Below, one piece after another: positions 36,426 through 45,704 of a DNA stretch of 64,000 bases. The position numbers and the translations under genes were made by a program. The notes beneath the pieces were generated by a model, which was given only the letters and a program-made list of their open reading frames with translations, ran no database searches and was not told the DNA's origin. How positions within the stretch are numbered: the stretch's first letter is position 1; every line of letters starts with the position of its first letter. The stretch is from assembly GCF_008386695.1 (NCBI RefSeq), contig NZ_VUOC01000003.1:1-64000 (forward strand), in the 5' to 3' direction. This DNA comes from Chitinophaga agrisoli (lineage in GTDB: Bacteria > Bacteroidota > Bacteroidia > Chitinophagales > Chitinophagaceae).

Positions 36426-38162
36426 ATGAAACATAATATACGCGCAATAATGTTATGTCTTGCAGGTTGTTTATGCCTGCTGGCAGCATGCGATCTGGAT
36501 AAAGAACCGCTGGCCGCTCTGGCGCCCGATACTTATTTCTCCAATGAAGAGGAGTTAAAGTTGTACAGCAATAAATTTTACCTGGACATATTACCTGATG
36601 GTCCGGCTATCTATAGCGAAAATGCGGATATGATCATCATTACCCCGCTGAATGCCGCGGTATCCGGGCAACGGACCGTACCATCCACCGGAGAAGGATG
36701 GACCTGGGAGCCCCTCCGGAGGATCAACTATTTGCTGGCTAATTCTGACCATACCCCGGATCTCACTATCCGGAACCAATACAATGCACTGGCTAGGTTT
36801 TTCAGGGCTTATTTCTATTTCGAAAAGCTCAGGCGTTTTGGCGAGGTGCCCTGGTTCAATAAAGTGCTGGGATCTGATGATCCGGAGCTTTATAAGCCCA
36901 GGGATTCAAGGGACCTGATCGCCGATTCGATCATACAGGACCTGGATTTTGCTTTTGCACATTTGCCGGAAACAAAAGAGGTGTACCGCGTAAACAAATG
37001 GACGGCCCTGGCGTTGAAGTCACGGGTGGGGTTATTTGAAGGCACCTTCCGGAAATACCATGGCCTGACCAACGCGGAGAAATACCTGACAAGTTGTGTC
37101 CAGGCTTCAGAACAGCTGATCAACGAAGGTGGCTATTCCCTGTACCAGGGAGGAACGGCGCCCTACCGGGATCTGTTTGCCAATACCAAGGCCATAGGCC
37201 AGGAAGTCATCCTCGCCAGGGATTATGATGAGGCGCTTGGGTTGTTCCATAACCTCCAGTTTTATGAAAACTCAAGTACCCTGGGCCGCCCCAGCCTCGC
37301 CAAGTCTTTTGTAAACACCTATCTCACTACCTCAGGGGGCCGGTTCACTGACCTGCCGGGTTATGACCAGAAAGAGTTTGTGGAAGAAATGCAGAACCGT
37401 GATCCCCGGCTGGCGCAAACCATCCGTACGCCCGGTTATACGCGCCTCAATAGTACAGTGACCGTAGCGCCTAACGTGTCTTACACCATGACAGGATATC
37501 ACCTGATCAAGTACTCAATGGAGCAAAGCTATGATGCCAACGGGAAAAGCCTGGCAGATATTCCGCTTTTCCGGATCGCGGAAACCTACCTGAATTTTGC
37601 CGAAGCAAAAGCTGAGCTGGGCACATTAACACAGGCAGACCTCGATAAATCATTGAACTTGTTACGTGCCCGGGTAAGCATGCCTAAACTGGATATGGCC
37701 GTTGCCAATGCCACCCCTGACCCCTACTTAAGCAGTGTGGAAACAGGATATCCCAACGTCTCCGGCGCCAATAAAGGCGTTATCCTGGAGATCAGAAGGG
37801 AGCGGGGCATTGAACTGGTAATGGAAGGACACCGCTATTACGATATCATGCGGTGGATGGCCGGAAAACGTTTTGAGAAACCTTTCCTGGGAATGTATTT
37901 CAAGGGCCTGGGCAACTATGACCTGGACAATAATGGCGCCATCGATCTTTGTTTGTATCAGGGCACTAAACCCGGTTCGGCTGCCAGCCTGTTCCTGGAA
38001 GTAGGAAAAGACATTATCCTCACAGAAGGGACCAAAGGCAACATTATAGCCCATGACAATATCAAAAGAACGTTCCGGGAAGACAGGGACTACCTGTACC
38101 CCATCCCTTCAGAAGAGATCAATTTGTCAAACGGCGTTTTAAAACAAAATCCTAATTGGTAA
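36426..38162 (+). CDS. SusD/RagB-family nutrient-binding outer-membrane lipoprotein
   Basis: 578 residues. The lipoprotein signal ends LLAAC (Cys22), followed by DLDKEPLAALAPDTYFSNEE, a typical RagB/SusD start. The TPR-like helices and the C-terminal ILEIRRERGIELVMEGHRYY and DIMRWMAGK motif are classical SusD. It pairs with the preceding SusC. The next gene starts 5 bp after its stop. Confidence 0.94.
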   Translation: MKHNIRAIMLCLAGCLCLLAACDLDKEPLAALAPDTYFSNEEELKLYSNKFYLDILPDGPAIYSENADMIIITPLNAAVSGQRTVPSTGEGWTWEPLRRINYLLANSDHTPDLTIRNQYNALARFFRAYFYFEKLRRFGEVPWFNKVLGSDDPELYKPRDSRDLIADSIIQDLDFAFAHLPETKEVYRVNKWTALALKSRVGLFEGTFRKYHGLTNAEKYLTSCVQASEQLINEGGYSLYQGGTAPYRDLFANTKAIGQEVILARDYDEALGLFHNLQFYENSSTLGRPSLAKSFVNTYLTTSGGRFTDLPGYDQKEFVEEMQNRDPRLAQTIRTPGYTRLNSTVTVAPNVSYTMTGYHLIKYSMEQSYDANGKSLADIPLFRIAETYLNFAEAKAELGTLTQADLDKSLNLLRARVSMPKLDMAVANATPDPYLSSVETGYPNVSGANKGVILEIRRERGIELVMEGHRYYDIMRWMAGKRFEKPFLGMYFKGLGNYDLDNNGAIDLCLYQGTKPGSAASLFLEVGKDIILTEGTKGNIIAHDNIKRTFREDRDYLYPIPSEEINLSNGVLKQNPNW

Positions 38163-38167
38163 TCATC

Positions 38168-40207
38168 ATGAACAAGTATAAAATGTTGCACTATATACTA
38201 TTTCTTATACTGTTATCGGGTGCAGGTTGCCGCAAAGCAGGCCTGGATAACTCGAAATTTGATAACCTGCTGCCGCCGGTGCAGCAACCGCATCCCCCGC
38301 TAAATCCCGAAACGTTAAAGGATAAGAACGGATGGACGATTGATACCCTGGAAAAAGGCCTGATCCATTATCAGTTCGCAAATTATCTCCAGACGCAAAC
38401 GGCCAATCAGCTGGTGAATGTGGTAGAGCTGGATTTAACCAACCCGGACTATGAGCTCCAGTTTGTTTCCCTGACCGCCCGGGATACCCTTTCATCAGTA
38501 GCAAAGAATTACGATGCGGTGATCGGTATTAATGGTACCTACGAAATAGAAGCCAGCTTTATTAAAACCAACAGTAATATTGTTTCCCCGGTTACTTTGG
38601 ACTCGGGAAATTTACGGTTCTGGAAACATGAAGGGGCTATTTTTTATAATGGAGGACAGGATGCAAAAATTGAATATGGCACCAAAGCGAGCTATCTGCA
38701 ATCGCCTTACGCTAACCTGTTTTCAGGAGCGCCCATGTTGATAGACAATTATAAAACAGTGGGAGAGAACTTCGTGGGCGATGTTACGGGGATTAACCTT
38801 AATGGCCTGGACGCTGAAGATTACAGGCGTCACCAGGGCTTACGGAACCCGCGGACGGTGGTAGCATTAACAGCAGATAAAAAATTGTTGATGATTACCA
38901 TTGATGGCCGTTTCCCGGAATCTGCCGGCATGACGGCTAAGGAAATGACCCTGTTCATGTCAACCTATTTTGCGCCGCAAAGCGCCCTGAATTTAGATGG
39001 AGGGGGCTCCACTACCATGTTTATAAAAGGACAGGGAACAAATGGTATTGTTAACTATCCTTCCGATAACGGTACGCATGACCACTACGGCCAACGCTTA
39101 CTCCGCACGTTCATCTTAGTGAAGAAAAAAGGCGGCGGCCAGCAATTTGCAGGTGGGGATGGTACCCAGAACAATCCATACCTCATAGCATCCGCGCAGC
39201 ACCTGCAAAATATGAAAACGCTCAACTGGAGCCAGACAGAGACAAACCGGTATTATTTTAAAATGACCGCTGATATCGATATGACCGGTCAGAACTGGGG
39301 CCCGCTTAATAATGTGGATCCTTACGCCAGATATTTACACTTTGATGGGGATGGTCACATCATCAAGAACCTGACAGTTGCAAAATCAGCCTACGGAAGT
39401 CTCTTTGGAGTACTGTTTGGTTCCTGCAAGAACCTGGGCCTGGTGAATGTGAACATCGAATCTTCCAGTGGCGGCGGCGCCTTTGCCGGTTACCTGGGGC
39501 TGAAGGCTCCTGATAAAGCGGTGAAGACCGGCATACTGGAAAATTGTTTCTCCACCGGTAAAGTGTCCGGAACGGATGCCGTAGGCGGATTGGTGGGTAA
39601 TGTGGGGAAACCTAATGGCACGAGCATCAGCAGTATCACCAACTGTTTTTCTACCGCTACCGTGACAGCCACCAATACCGGCGCAAGCAGTGCCAGGGCA
39701 GGGGGGATCGTTGGCATCAATTACGATGGCGGCAAGATCGAAAATTGTTTCGCCAGCGGTAAGATCATATCAAATACCACATCCGGAAAAGGCGCCGGCG
39801 GGGTCATTGGTTGGTCAGACAGTAAATTTAAAAACCTGGTTGCCTTTAATGAATCGGTAAGCAATGTAGGCGCAGGAACGGCAGGGCGCATTTCGTCCGC
39901 AATGGGATTGGTAAATGGTATTATTGCACAAGGTGAGAACTGCTGGGCTGCTGATAAAGTAGTGGTGCTCAAAAACGGAACGCCTGTTCCTGCCAGCAGT
40001 TATGTAACAGGAGAAGTGACCGTGAAGGAAACAGCCTATGACGGAGAAACCAAATCAGCAGATTTTCTAAAGGATATCAATAATTATAGTTTTATCCTGA
40101 ATTGGAAATTAGGGCCTAATAATCCCTGGGCTGCTACCACCAATAAAGAAGGCATGCCTGTTTTACAATGGCTCTTTCTGAGGGGCGACTATGATACATA
40201 TTATTAA
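38168..40207 (+). CDS. Phosphodiester glycosidase-family lipoprotein with GLUG-like repeats
   Basis: 679 residues from the ATG at 38168; an in-frame TTG at 38156 overlaps the susD stop and is less likely. Lipoprotein Cys21. Residues about 60-330 form a phosphodiester glycosidase (NAGPA-like, DUF2233) domain, seen in DAVIGINGTYEIEASF, HQGLRNPRTVVALT and NLDGGGSTTMFIKGQG. From about 335 a repeat region (GDGTQNNPYLIASAQHLQ; GGLVGNVG; CFSTGKVSG) matches GLUG-type surface repeats. It would remove phosphodiester-linked sugars at the cell surface and feed the SusCD pair just upstream. Confidence 0.85.
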   Translation: MNKYKMLHYILFLILLSGAGCRKAGLDNSKFDNLLPPVQQPHPPLNPETLKDKNGWTIDTLEKGLIHYQFANYLQTQTANQLVNVVELDLTNPDYELQFVSLTARDTLSSVAKNYDAVIGINGTYEIEASFIKTNSNIVSPVTLDSGNLRFWKHEGAIFYNGGQDAKIEYGTKASYLQSPYANLFSGAPMLIDNYKTVGENFVGDVTGINLNGLDAEDYRRHQGLRNPRTVVALTADKKLLMITIDGRFPESAGMTAKEMTLFMSTYFAPQSALNLDGGGSTTMFIKGQGTNGIVNYPSDNGTHDHYGQRLLRTFILVKKKGGGQQFAGGDGTQNNPYLIASAQHLQNMKTLNWSQTETNRYYFKMTADIDMTGQNWGPLNNVDPYARYLHFDGDGHIIKNLTVAKSAYGSLFGVLFGSCKNLGLVNVNIESSSGGGAFAGYLGLKAPDKAVKTGILENCFSTGKVSGTDAVGGLVGNVGKPNGTSISSITNCFSTATVTATNTGASSARAGGIVGINYDGGKIENCFASGKIISNTTSGKGAGGVIGWSDSKFKNLVAFNESVSNVGAGTAGRISSAMGLVNGIIAQGENCWAADKVVVLKNGTPVPASSYVTGEVTVKETAYDGETKSADFLKDINNYSFILNWKLGPNNPWAATTNKEGMPVLQWLFLRGDYDTYY

Positions 40208-40235
40208 ACAAGCCGGCAGGCTATAATGTGAGGGT

Positions 40236-40270
40236 CCGGTATTTAGTCTTACTAAATACCGGATTCTTTT
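40236..40270 (+). terminator. Terminator after the phosphodiester glycosidase gene
   Basis: Perfect 11-bp stem CCGGTATTTAG / CTAAATACCGG with a five-base loop, followed by ATTCTTTTAT. It separates the susCD operon from the small peptide gene. Confidence 0.85.
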
Positions 40271-40431
40271 ATAACACCTATCACTGCATTGCAGTTTCCT
40301 GTCAAATACAACTATTTCGGCATTGTTTGACAGTATACAATCAATAACTTCCTGTTTAATGCTGAACAACCGCCCCATGGCATTGCGAAGGCTAAAGACA
40401 GGGGAGGTTTATTTGAATACTATCTATCGTT

Positions 40432-40620
40432 ATGAAAAAGAAAACCTCAAATCAAAAAAGGAAGTTGCTGTTAAACAAGATCATTATCTCCGACTTAAGC
40501 GCTAGAAAATTAAATGGTATCAATGGCGCAGTGGCCATGAGTCAAACGCTTTTAGAATGCACCCATGGAAGCTGCGAGACCAATTGTATATCAGACACTG
40601 TGCATGCTTGTTGTGTTTAA
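40432..40620 (+). CDS. Putative class I lanthipeptide-type RiPP precursor
   Basis: 62 residues. The leader KLLLNKIIISDLSARKLNGI then NGA fits the Bacteroidota leader pattern KLxLxKxxIxxLxxxx...(G)G, with NGA at 31-33 in place of Gly-Gly. The predicted core (about 34-62) has five Cys (43, 48, 52, 60, 61) and seven Ser/Thr (37, 39, 44, 47, 50, 54, 56), suitable for lanthionine formation. No dehydratase, cyclase, protease or exporter gene is nearby, so modification would depend on enzymes elsewhere. It has its own terminators on both sides and thus is a separate transcription unit. It could instead be an unmodified peptide. Confidence 0.6.
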   Translation: MKKKTSNQKRKLLLNKIIISDLSARKLNGINGAVAMSQTLLECTHGSCETNCISDTVHACCV

Positions 40621-40627
40621 TACCATA

Positions 40628-40664
40628 AAAAGGGCCATCTCTTTTCTCCGGAGATGGCCTTTTA
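40628..40664 (+). terminator. Terminator after the lanthipeptide-like precursor gene
   Basis: Perfect 9-bp stem GGCCATCTC / GAGATGGCC (40633-40641 with 40651-40659), flanked by A-run and T-run, starting 8 bp after the stop codon. Confidence 0.88.
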
Positions 40665-40838
40665 TTTCATCCGGCAAATTAATTGATCGTACATACGCGG
40701 GCCTGATATATAGAATGTGGTACCTGGTTCCGTTGCAGGCTTTTTCCTGTAGGATTTATGATCCCTGCTTTGTATCTTGGGATACGTAACCTTGTGATAT
40801 ACAATATATATCCGTTTTATAACCGTCCCGTGATAAAC

Positions 40839-42236
40839 ATGATAGATCCACAGAAAAACAAACCAGGAATCCTGTTAGCATTAGTACTTACAGCAATTGC
40901 ATTTGGAGCGGGACATGCCACAGCTCAGTCCCAACCTGACACGAGACCCAACATAATCTACATACTTACCGATGATATGGGCTATGCAGATATCGGCTGC
41001 TTTGGCGGTAATTTCGTCCCAACGCCTAATATTGACCGCTTAGCTGCCAATGGCCGCAAGTTTACCCACTTTTACAGTGCGGCGCCTATATGTTCGCCAT
41101 CAAGGGCCGGTTTTATAACCGGTAACTATCCCGGAAGATGGAACTTCAGTACCTATTTAGACAACCGCAAACATAACCGCAATGCGCAGCAGGCAGATTT
41201 CCTGGATCCTGCTGCCCCCACAATAGCTAAGTTTTTTAAGAACGCCGGATACGCCACCGGCCATTTTGGAAAATGGCATATGGGTGGCGGCCGCGACGTC
41301 ACCAATGCCCCCGGATTTGAAAAATATGGGTTTGATGAGCACGTAAGCACCTATGAAAGCCCTGATCCGGATCCATTGATCACTGCCACAAACTGGATCT
41401 GGTCAAACAAAGACAGTATAAAACGTTGGGACCGTACCAAATACTTTGTAGACAAAACGCTGGCGTTTTTGCAGAAACATAAAGGGCAGCCCTGCTTCAT
41501 TAACCTATGGCCGGATGATGTACATACCCCCTGGGTACCCAGAACAGAAACAGAATATACCGGCAAGTTCCCCATGAATCCCGAAGAGGAAGCCGCTTTC
41601 AAATTGGTCTTAAAAGAATACGATGTACAGATAGGCCGCTTACTGGACGGATTAAAAGCTATGGGGCTTGACAAGAACACGATTGTGATCTTTACAAGCG
41701 ATAACGGGCCGCTGCCGGGTTTCAGGGGCAGCAGGGCCGGCGGCCTAAGGGGCTCCAAGCTGTCTTTATTTGAGGGAGGTACCCGGATGCCTTTTATTAT
41801 CAGCTGGCCCGGTCATATCAAACCCGGTACAACTGATGAGACTTCCGCATTAAGCGCGCTGGATCTGTTGCCTTCTTTAGTTAAGATAGCAGGCGGCAAG
41901 CTGCCACCGGAATATCATGGGGACGGTCAGGACCGCAGCCAGGTGTTGCTGGGCAAACCATCCGCCAGGAACATGGATATGTATTGGGAGTATGGCAGGA
42001 ACAACATTGCCTTCGCCTATCCCAAGGGACGTGATAAAAGCCCTAATCTTGCTATACGGTCCGGCCAGTGGAAATTATTGATGGATCATGGTGGCAGTAA
42101 TGCCCAGTTGTATAACATCAATAAAGACCCCAATGAATCAAATGATCTTGTAAATGAGTATCCAAAGATCGTCAGGGAGCTGAAAGATAAATTAAGCAAG
42201 TGGTGGGATGCACTTCCTAAACTAGTGCAGGATTAA
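40839..42236 (+). CDS. Exported sulfatase (arylsulfatase family)
   Basis: 465 residues from the ATG at 40839, which places a signal peptide (KPGILLALVLTAIAFGAGHA) at the start. The earlier ATG at 40758 would bury it. The formylglycine motif is C85-S-P-S-R89 within PICSPSRAGFITG. Metal ligands are in TDDMGYADIGCFG (Asp-Asp) and FTSDNGPL (Asp-Asn). It needs Cys-to-formylglycine maturation by an enzyme not in this window. Downstream of a SusCD and phosphodiester glycosidase locus, it points to sulfated glycan use. Its 3' end overlaps the convergent LRR gene by 15 bp. Confidence 0.93.
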   Translation: MIDPQKNKPGILLALVLTAIAFGAGHATAQSQPDTRPNIIYILTDDMGYADIGCFGGNFVPTPNIDRLAANGRKFTHFYSAAPICSPSRAGFITGNYPGRWNFSTYLDNRKHNRNAQQADFLDPAAPTIAKFFKNAGYATGHFGKWHMGGGRDVTNAPGFEKYGFDEHVSTYESPDPDPLITATNWIWSNKDSIKRWDRTKYFVDKTLAFLQKHKGQPCFINLWPDDVHTPWVPRTETEYTGKFPMNPEEEAAFKLVLKEYDVQIGRLLDGLKAMGLDKNTIVIFTSDNGPLPGFRGSRAGGLRGSKLSLFEGGTRMPFIISWPGHIKPGTTDETSALSALDLLPSLVKIAGGKLPPEYHGDGQDRSQVLLGKPSARNMDMYWEYGRNNIAFAYPKGRDKSPNLAIRSGQWKLLMDHGGSNAQLYNINKDPNESNDLVNEYPKIVRELKDKLSKWWDALPKLVQD

Positions 42237-43835
42237 AAATTGCTTGCTTCCGAGTTGCTCGCCACTCCTTACCGTTAACACATACATACCGTTATCAAGT
42301 CCCTGTATATCCACCATCATGAATGACTGGCCTTTCATGGCCGCCTGCCTTTTGTGTAATACCACCCGCCGGTTCATATCTGTAATGGTGATATCCAGCC
42401 AGGGGCTGTGCTTATCCAGCAGCAGCCGGATGTAAATATCCTTCACAGCAGGGTTAGGAGATAGTATAAAGAAGGGCTGCTCTTTGGGCAAAGTAGGTAT
42501 GGGCTTCAGGCCCGGTATAGTATCAGCGGGAACAGTTACATAAACGGGATCGCTTACCAGCAGTCCGTTGATCCTGGCATTGGTTGCCCATACAAAATAG
42601 GAGCCGGATATAATTGCGTTATAAAACGGTTCGTTGGTGGTGGCCACTACCTCCATGTTTCGATACCATGTATAGGAATTATTGGCCGGAGTACCGCCCA
42701 CATCAACAGAAAGCATGTTGCCGCGCTTTTTTATAGGCACATTGGCTTGCGGATAAAAGATATAGCGCTGTACGGAATCTGCTATTTTTTCCATACCCGC
42801 AAAGTTGAGCCGGTTGCCGTTCAGCCATAGGTCTTTAATAAACGGATCTGCCAGGGAGGCGGGCAGGGGGCCGCTCAATTGATTATTATCTACACGTATT
42901 TCATAAAGATTTGCAGCGGCGCCTAATGATGGCGGGATCCGCCCTGTTAAACGGTTGTAGCTAAGGAACAGCCGTTGCAGGTTAGGTGCATGGCCCAGGT
43001 TAGAAGGAATATGACCACTCAATTTATTAAAGCTCAGATCCAGGTCAAATAAATTATCCATCTGGTCAAGATGGGAAGGGATCTTCCCGGTCAGCGCATT
43101 ATGCTGCAGCTCGATAGCGCTTACATGGATCAACCTTGACAAGGAAGATGGGATCCGCCCTCTCAGGCGGTTATTGCTCAGGGATAAGGTGTTCAGCTTG
43201 GGATAATATCCAATAAAGGCGGGGATTCTGCCACTTATCCGGGTATCTGTAATGATCAGGCGCCCAAGGGTGGACAACCGGCGTAGCCTGGCAGGAATAC
43301 GGCCATAAATAGGGTTAAAGGAAAGGAATATCGTTTCCAGGTTTTTCATGTTGCCTAGCGCGGAGGGAATACGCCCGGTTAACTGGTTACGAGGCAGGTA
43401 GAGCTCCCGCAAATTTGATAGCCTGGCAAGAGCAGAAGGAATATGGCCGGTAAGCTGGTTGCCGGACAGGTCCAGCGCTTCCAGATTGGAAAGACGGCTC
43501 AGCTCAAAAGGGATTTTGCCAGTGAGCCGGTTATTGGATAGATACAGGCGTATCAATGCATCCAGCTTACCAAGAACAGGAGGTACCTGGCCGCTTAAAT
43601 TATTATTGGTGAGCGCAAGGGTGGTAACCCTTCCATTTGTTAGCTCAACACCATGCCAGGTGGGCACGGGGCCGGATAGCCAGTTGGTGTTCTGCCGCCA
43701 TAGGCGGCCGTCTGTGGCATGATAAATGGCCACCAGGATCAGGGAATCCTGCTTGTTAACAGGTTGTGCTACGATAGTAGATAAATGCACATAACACAGG
43801 ATAACGGCGGATATTACTTTGGAAAGCATGCGCAT
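42222..43835 (-). CDS. Secreted plant-type leucine-rich-repeat protein with T9SS sorting domain
   Basis: 537 residues. After a signal peptide, an N-terminal cap (LYHATDGRLWRQNTNWLSG-like) leads into about eleven 24-residue LRRs with the plant-specific consensus LxxLxLSxNxLTGxIPxxL (about 60-350). A beta-rich Ig-like part (SYTWYRNMEVVATTNEPFY) follows. A type IX secretion sorting domain (FFILSPNPAVKDIYIRLLLD ... NGMYVLTVRSGEQLGSKQFL) ends the protein. Surface or secreted binding protein of unknown partner. Overlapping tails with the sulfatase gene leave no room for a dedicated terminator. Confidence 0.9.
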   Translation of the reverse strand: MRMLSKVISAVILCYVHLSTIVAQPVNKQDSLILVAIYHATDGRLWRQNTNWLSGPVPTWHGVELTNGRVTTLALTNNNLSGQVPPVLGKLDALIRLYLSNNRLTGKIPFELSRLSNLEALDLSGNQLTGHIPSALARLSNLRELYLPRNQLTGRIPSALGNMKNLETIFLSFNPIYGRIPARLRRLSTLGRLIITDTRISGRIPAFIGYYPKLNTLSLSNNRLRGRIPSSLSRLIHVSAIELQHNALTGKIPSHLDQMDNLFDLDLSFNKLSGHIPSNLGHAPNLQRLFLSYNRLTGRIPPSLGAAANLYEIRVDNNQLSGPLPASLADPFIKDLWLNGNRLNFAGMEKIADSVQRYIFYPQANVPIKKRGNMLSVDVGGTPANNSYTWYRNMEVVATTNEPFYNAIISGSYFVWATNARINGLLVSDPVYVTVPADTIPGLKPIPTLPKEQPFFILSPNPAVKDIYIRLLLDKHSPWLDITITDMNRRVVLHKRQAAMKGQSFMMVDIQGLDNGMYVLTVRSGEQLGSKQFLILH

Positions 43836-44088
43836 AAAATGGATTTTTGGGGGATGAGTACATGAAGTCGAAGCTCCGAGATCAGCGCTGGCATTCTGGG
43901 GTTTGATGCGGTTGGGCCATCAGGTATTAAAGGTACAACTCTCAATGCAGACAACAACAGCGCCTCCAGTGTTCAGCATATTCTGGAAATTGGCCTTGAC
44001 ATAATAATATTTGTTAATTTGTATATCTTCATACTACGGTTAGTGATCAAAAACATTGAAATGCTATCCGTAAGCTAAAACCTGCTTT

Positions 44089-45072
44089 ATGAAACGCCTC
44101 ATTTACCTATCCGCCTTCTTTTTAGTATGCAGTGCCTGTTCCAAAAAAGGAACCAACGATTCACCAAAGGATGATAACAATAATAACGACAACAATACCG
44201 CTTGTGCCGCTTCCCTGGCAGATATTGAAAGCATAATGCTCTTTCCCGCAGACAATCCGCTGAACAAGGATATATCCGCCCTGCCCGTAGATCCTAACAG
44301 CACCGCCATATTATCCGCCTACGCTGGTACCGGTTTAAAAGCTGATTTCGGTAGCGGCTTATGGGAAGGCGCCCCAATAGGCATCCCATTTACGGTTGTC
44401 TGTGGCAGTCAGCCAAAGATCCCTGTAACATTCCGCGGCAATGATTATGATGATAATTATGGAGATGAAAGTGATCCCGGCCCTTACCCTATACCTTTAA
44501 ACACCCCTATTGAAGGGAACGGAGAAGGCGATAGCCACGTAATAGCCGTAGATAAAGAGAACGGGATGCTCTATGAGCTTTATAACGCAAGCGTAAACGG
44601 AAATCATTGGGAGGCTTCCAGCGGAGCGGTTTTCAATCTAAAATCAAACCAGCTGAGGCAGGAAGGCTGGACTTCTGCTGACGCGGCAGGTCTTCCTATC
44701 CTCACAGGCCTGGTAAGGTATGAGGAAGTGCTGAAAGGGACTATTGACCACGCGATCCGCTTTACCCTTAGCAAACCTAATATTAAGCCTGCATATATCC
44801 TCCCGGCCCGTCATAAGGTAAATAGCACCGGGGGCGCCAATTCCCTGCCTATGGGCGGCAGGATAAGGCTCAAAGCCGGCTTTAACATCAGTGCCTATCC
44901 TGCACGGATCCAGGTTATCCTCACCGCTATGAAGAAATATGGGTTGATACTGGCAGATGTTGGTTCCAATATGTATGTCAGTGGCGCGCCGGATAACCGT
45001 TGGAATAATGATGAGTTGCAACAGCTGGGTAAAGTAAAGGCGAGTGATTTTGAGGTAGTGAAGACCAATTAA
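44089..45072 (+). CDS. Conserved lipoprotein of unknown function with Asn/Asp-rich linker
   Basis: 327 residues. The lipoprotein signal ends VCSAC, and a low-complexity Asp/Asn linker (DDNNNNDNN) tethers the domain to the membrane. The body has strongly patterned motifs (NPLNKDISALPVDPNS; YPIPLNTPIEG; VDKENGMLYELYNA; RQEGWTSADAAGLPIL; IDHAIRFTL; ILADVGSNMYVSG). I recall these from a conserved family found in soil actinobacteria and other phyla, with no established function to my knowledge. The conserved Asp/His content suggests an enzyme or ligand-binding role. It stands alone. Confidence 0.75.
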   Translation: MKRLIYLSAFFLVCSACSKKGTNDSPKDDNNNNDNNTACAASLADIESIMLFPADNPLNKDISALPVDPNSTAILSAYAGTGLKADFGSGLWEGAPIGIPFTVVCGSQPKIPVTFRGNDYDDNYGDESDPGPYPIPLNTPIEGNGEGDSHVIAVDKENGMLYELYNASVNGNHWEASSGAVFNLKSNQLRQEGWTSADAAGLPILTGLVRYEEVLKGTIDHAIRFTLSKPNIKPAYILPARHKVNSTGGANSLPMGGRIRLKAGFNISAYPARIQVILTAMKKYGLILADVGSNMYVSGAPDNRWNNDELQQLGKVKASDFEVVKTN

Positions 45073-45098
45073 AATCATAACCGGGAACTGGAGGATAC

Positions 45099-45662
45099 TT
45101 ACACCCTTAACGAGCCACGGAACCCTCTGGCGGCATAATAAGAAGAGGCGCCATTGTGATACAAAAAAACGGTATTATAACGGCGATCACAAAAAAGGGC
45201 GCCCCCCAGCTCCCTGATAGTAGCGGGTGTTTGCACCCAGCTCGATGTTTTCTCATCGAACTTCCCAAGCTGTTGCAGCTCCCGGTATTGCTGCTCCGTT
45301 AAAAGTTCAATGCTCATGGCAGCCGCCATATCAATAGCGCTATTTGCGGGCTTGTGTTCTTTCCTGGCGTCCAGCGCTTCGCGGTCGAAACAAACATTCC
45401 TGCGTTCCTTAGGGGTTTCCGCGGAACAATCATAAAAAATATATTCCCCCGTCTTTTTATCATGACCAACTACATCCGGTTCACCTCCCGTTCTTTCCAT
45501 TTCCTGGAGCGGCCACAGTTTTTCTGGGGCAGCCTCCAGCCTTGCCTGTATGGTAGCCCATTCAAGCCCCTTATGGCGGGCCATATTCTTTTCAAACCGG
45601 GTCTTCAATGTGGTGAATAATGTGGTGCGTTCTGCCAGTGACAGCTTCTTTTGGGTAGGCAT
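45099..45662 (-). CDS. DUF4256-family protein
   Basis: 187 residues, soluble, with no signal. Motifs TGGEPDVVGHDKKTGEYIF, DCSAETPKERRNVCFDREAL and FCDRRYNTVFLYHNGASSYY match the DUF4256 family, for which no function is established to my knowledge. Last gene of a minus-strand run with the VOC and YcaQ-type genes (43 bp gap). Confidence 0.85.
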   Translation of the reverse strand: MPTQKKLSLAERTTLFTTLKTRFEKNMARHKGLEWATIQARLEAAPEKLWPLQEMERTGGEPDVVGHDKKTGEYIFYDCSAETPKERRNVCFDREALDARKEHKPANSAIDMAAAMSIELLTEQQYRELQQLGKFDEKTSSWVQTPATIRELGGALFCDRRYNTVFLYHNGASSYYAARGFRGSLRV

Positions 45663-45704
45663 GTTGTTCGCATTTTAGATGAGTACAGATTGGTTATGTT
45701 CTTA

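Noticed and set aside
40323-40505. 60-codon frame overlapping the lanthipeptide-like gene start
   Set aside because: Different frame from the RiPP-like peptide and without a leader or other feature.
42880-43640. Repetitive DNA considered as a CRISPR-like or satellite array
   Set aside because: The periodicity is 72 bp in frame and encodes leucine-rich repeats; there are no identical repeats with unique spacers.
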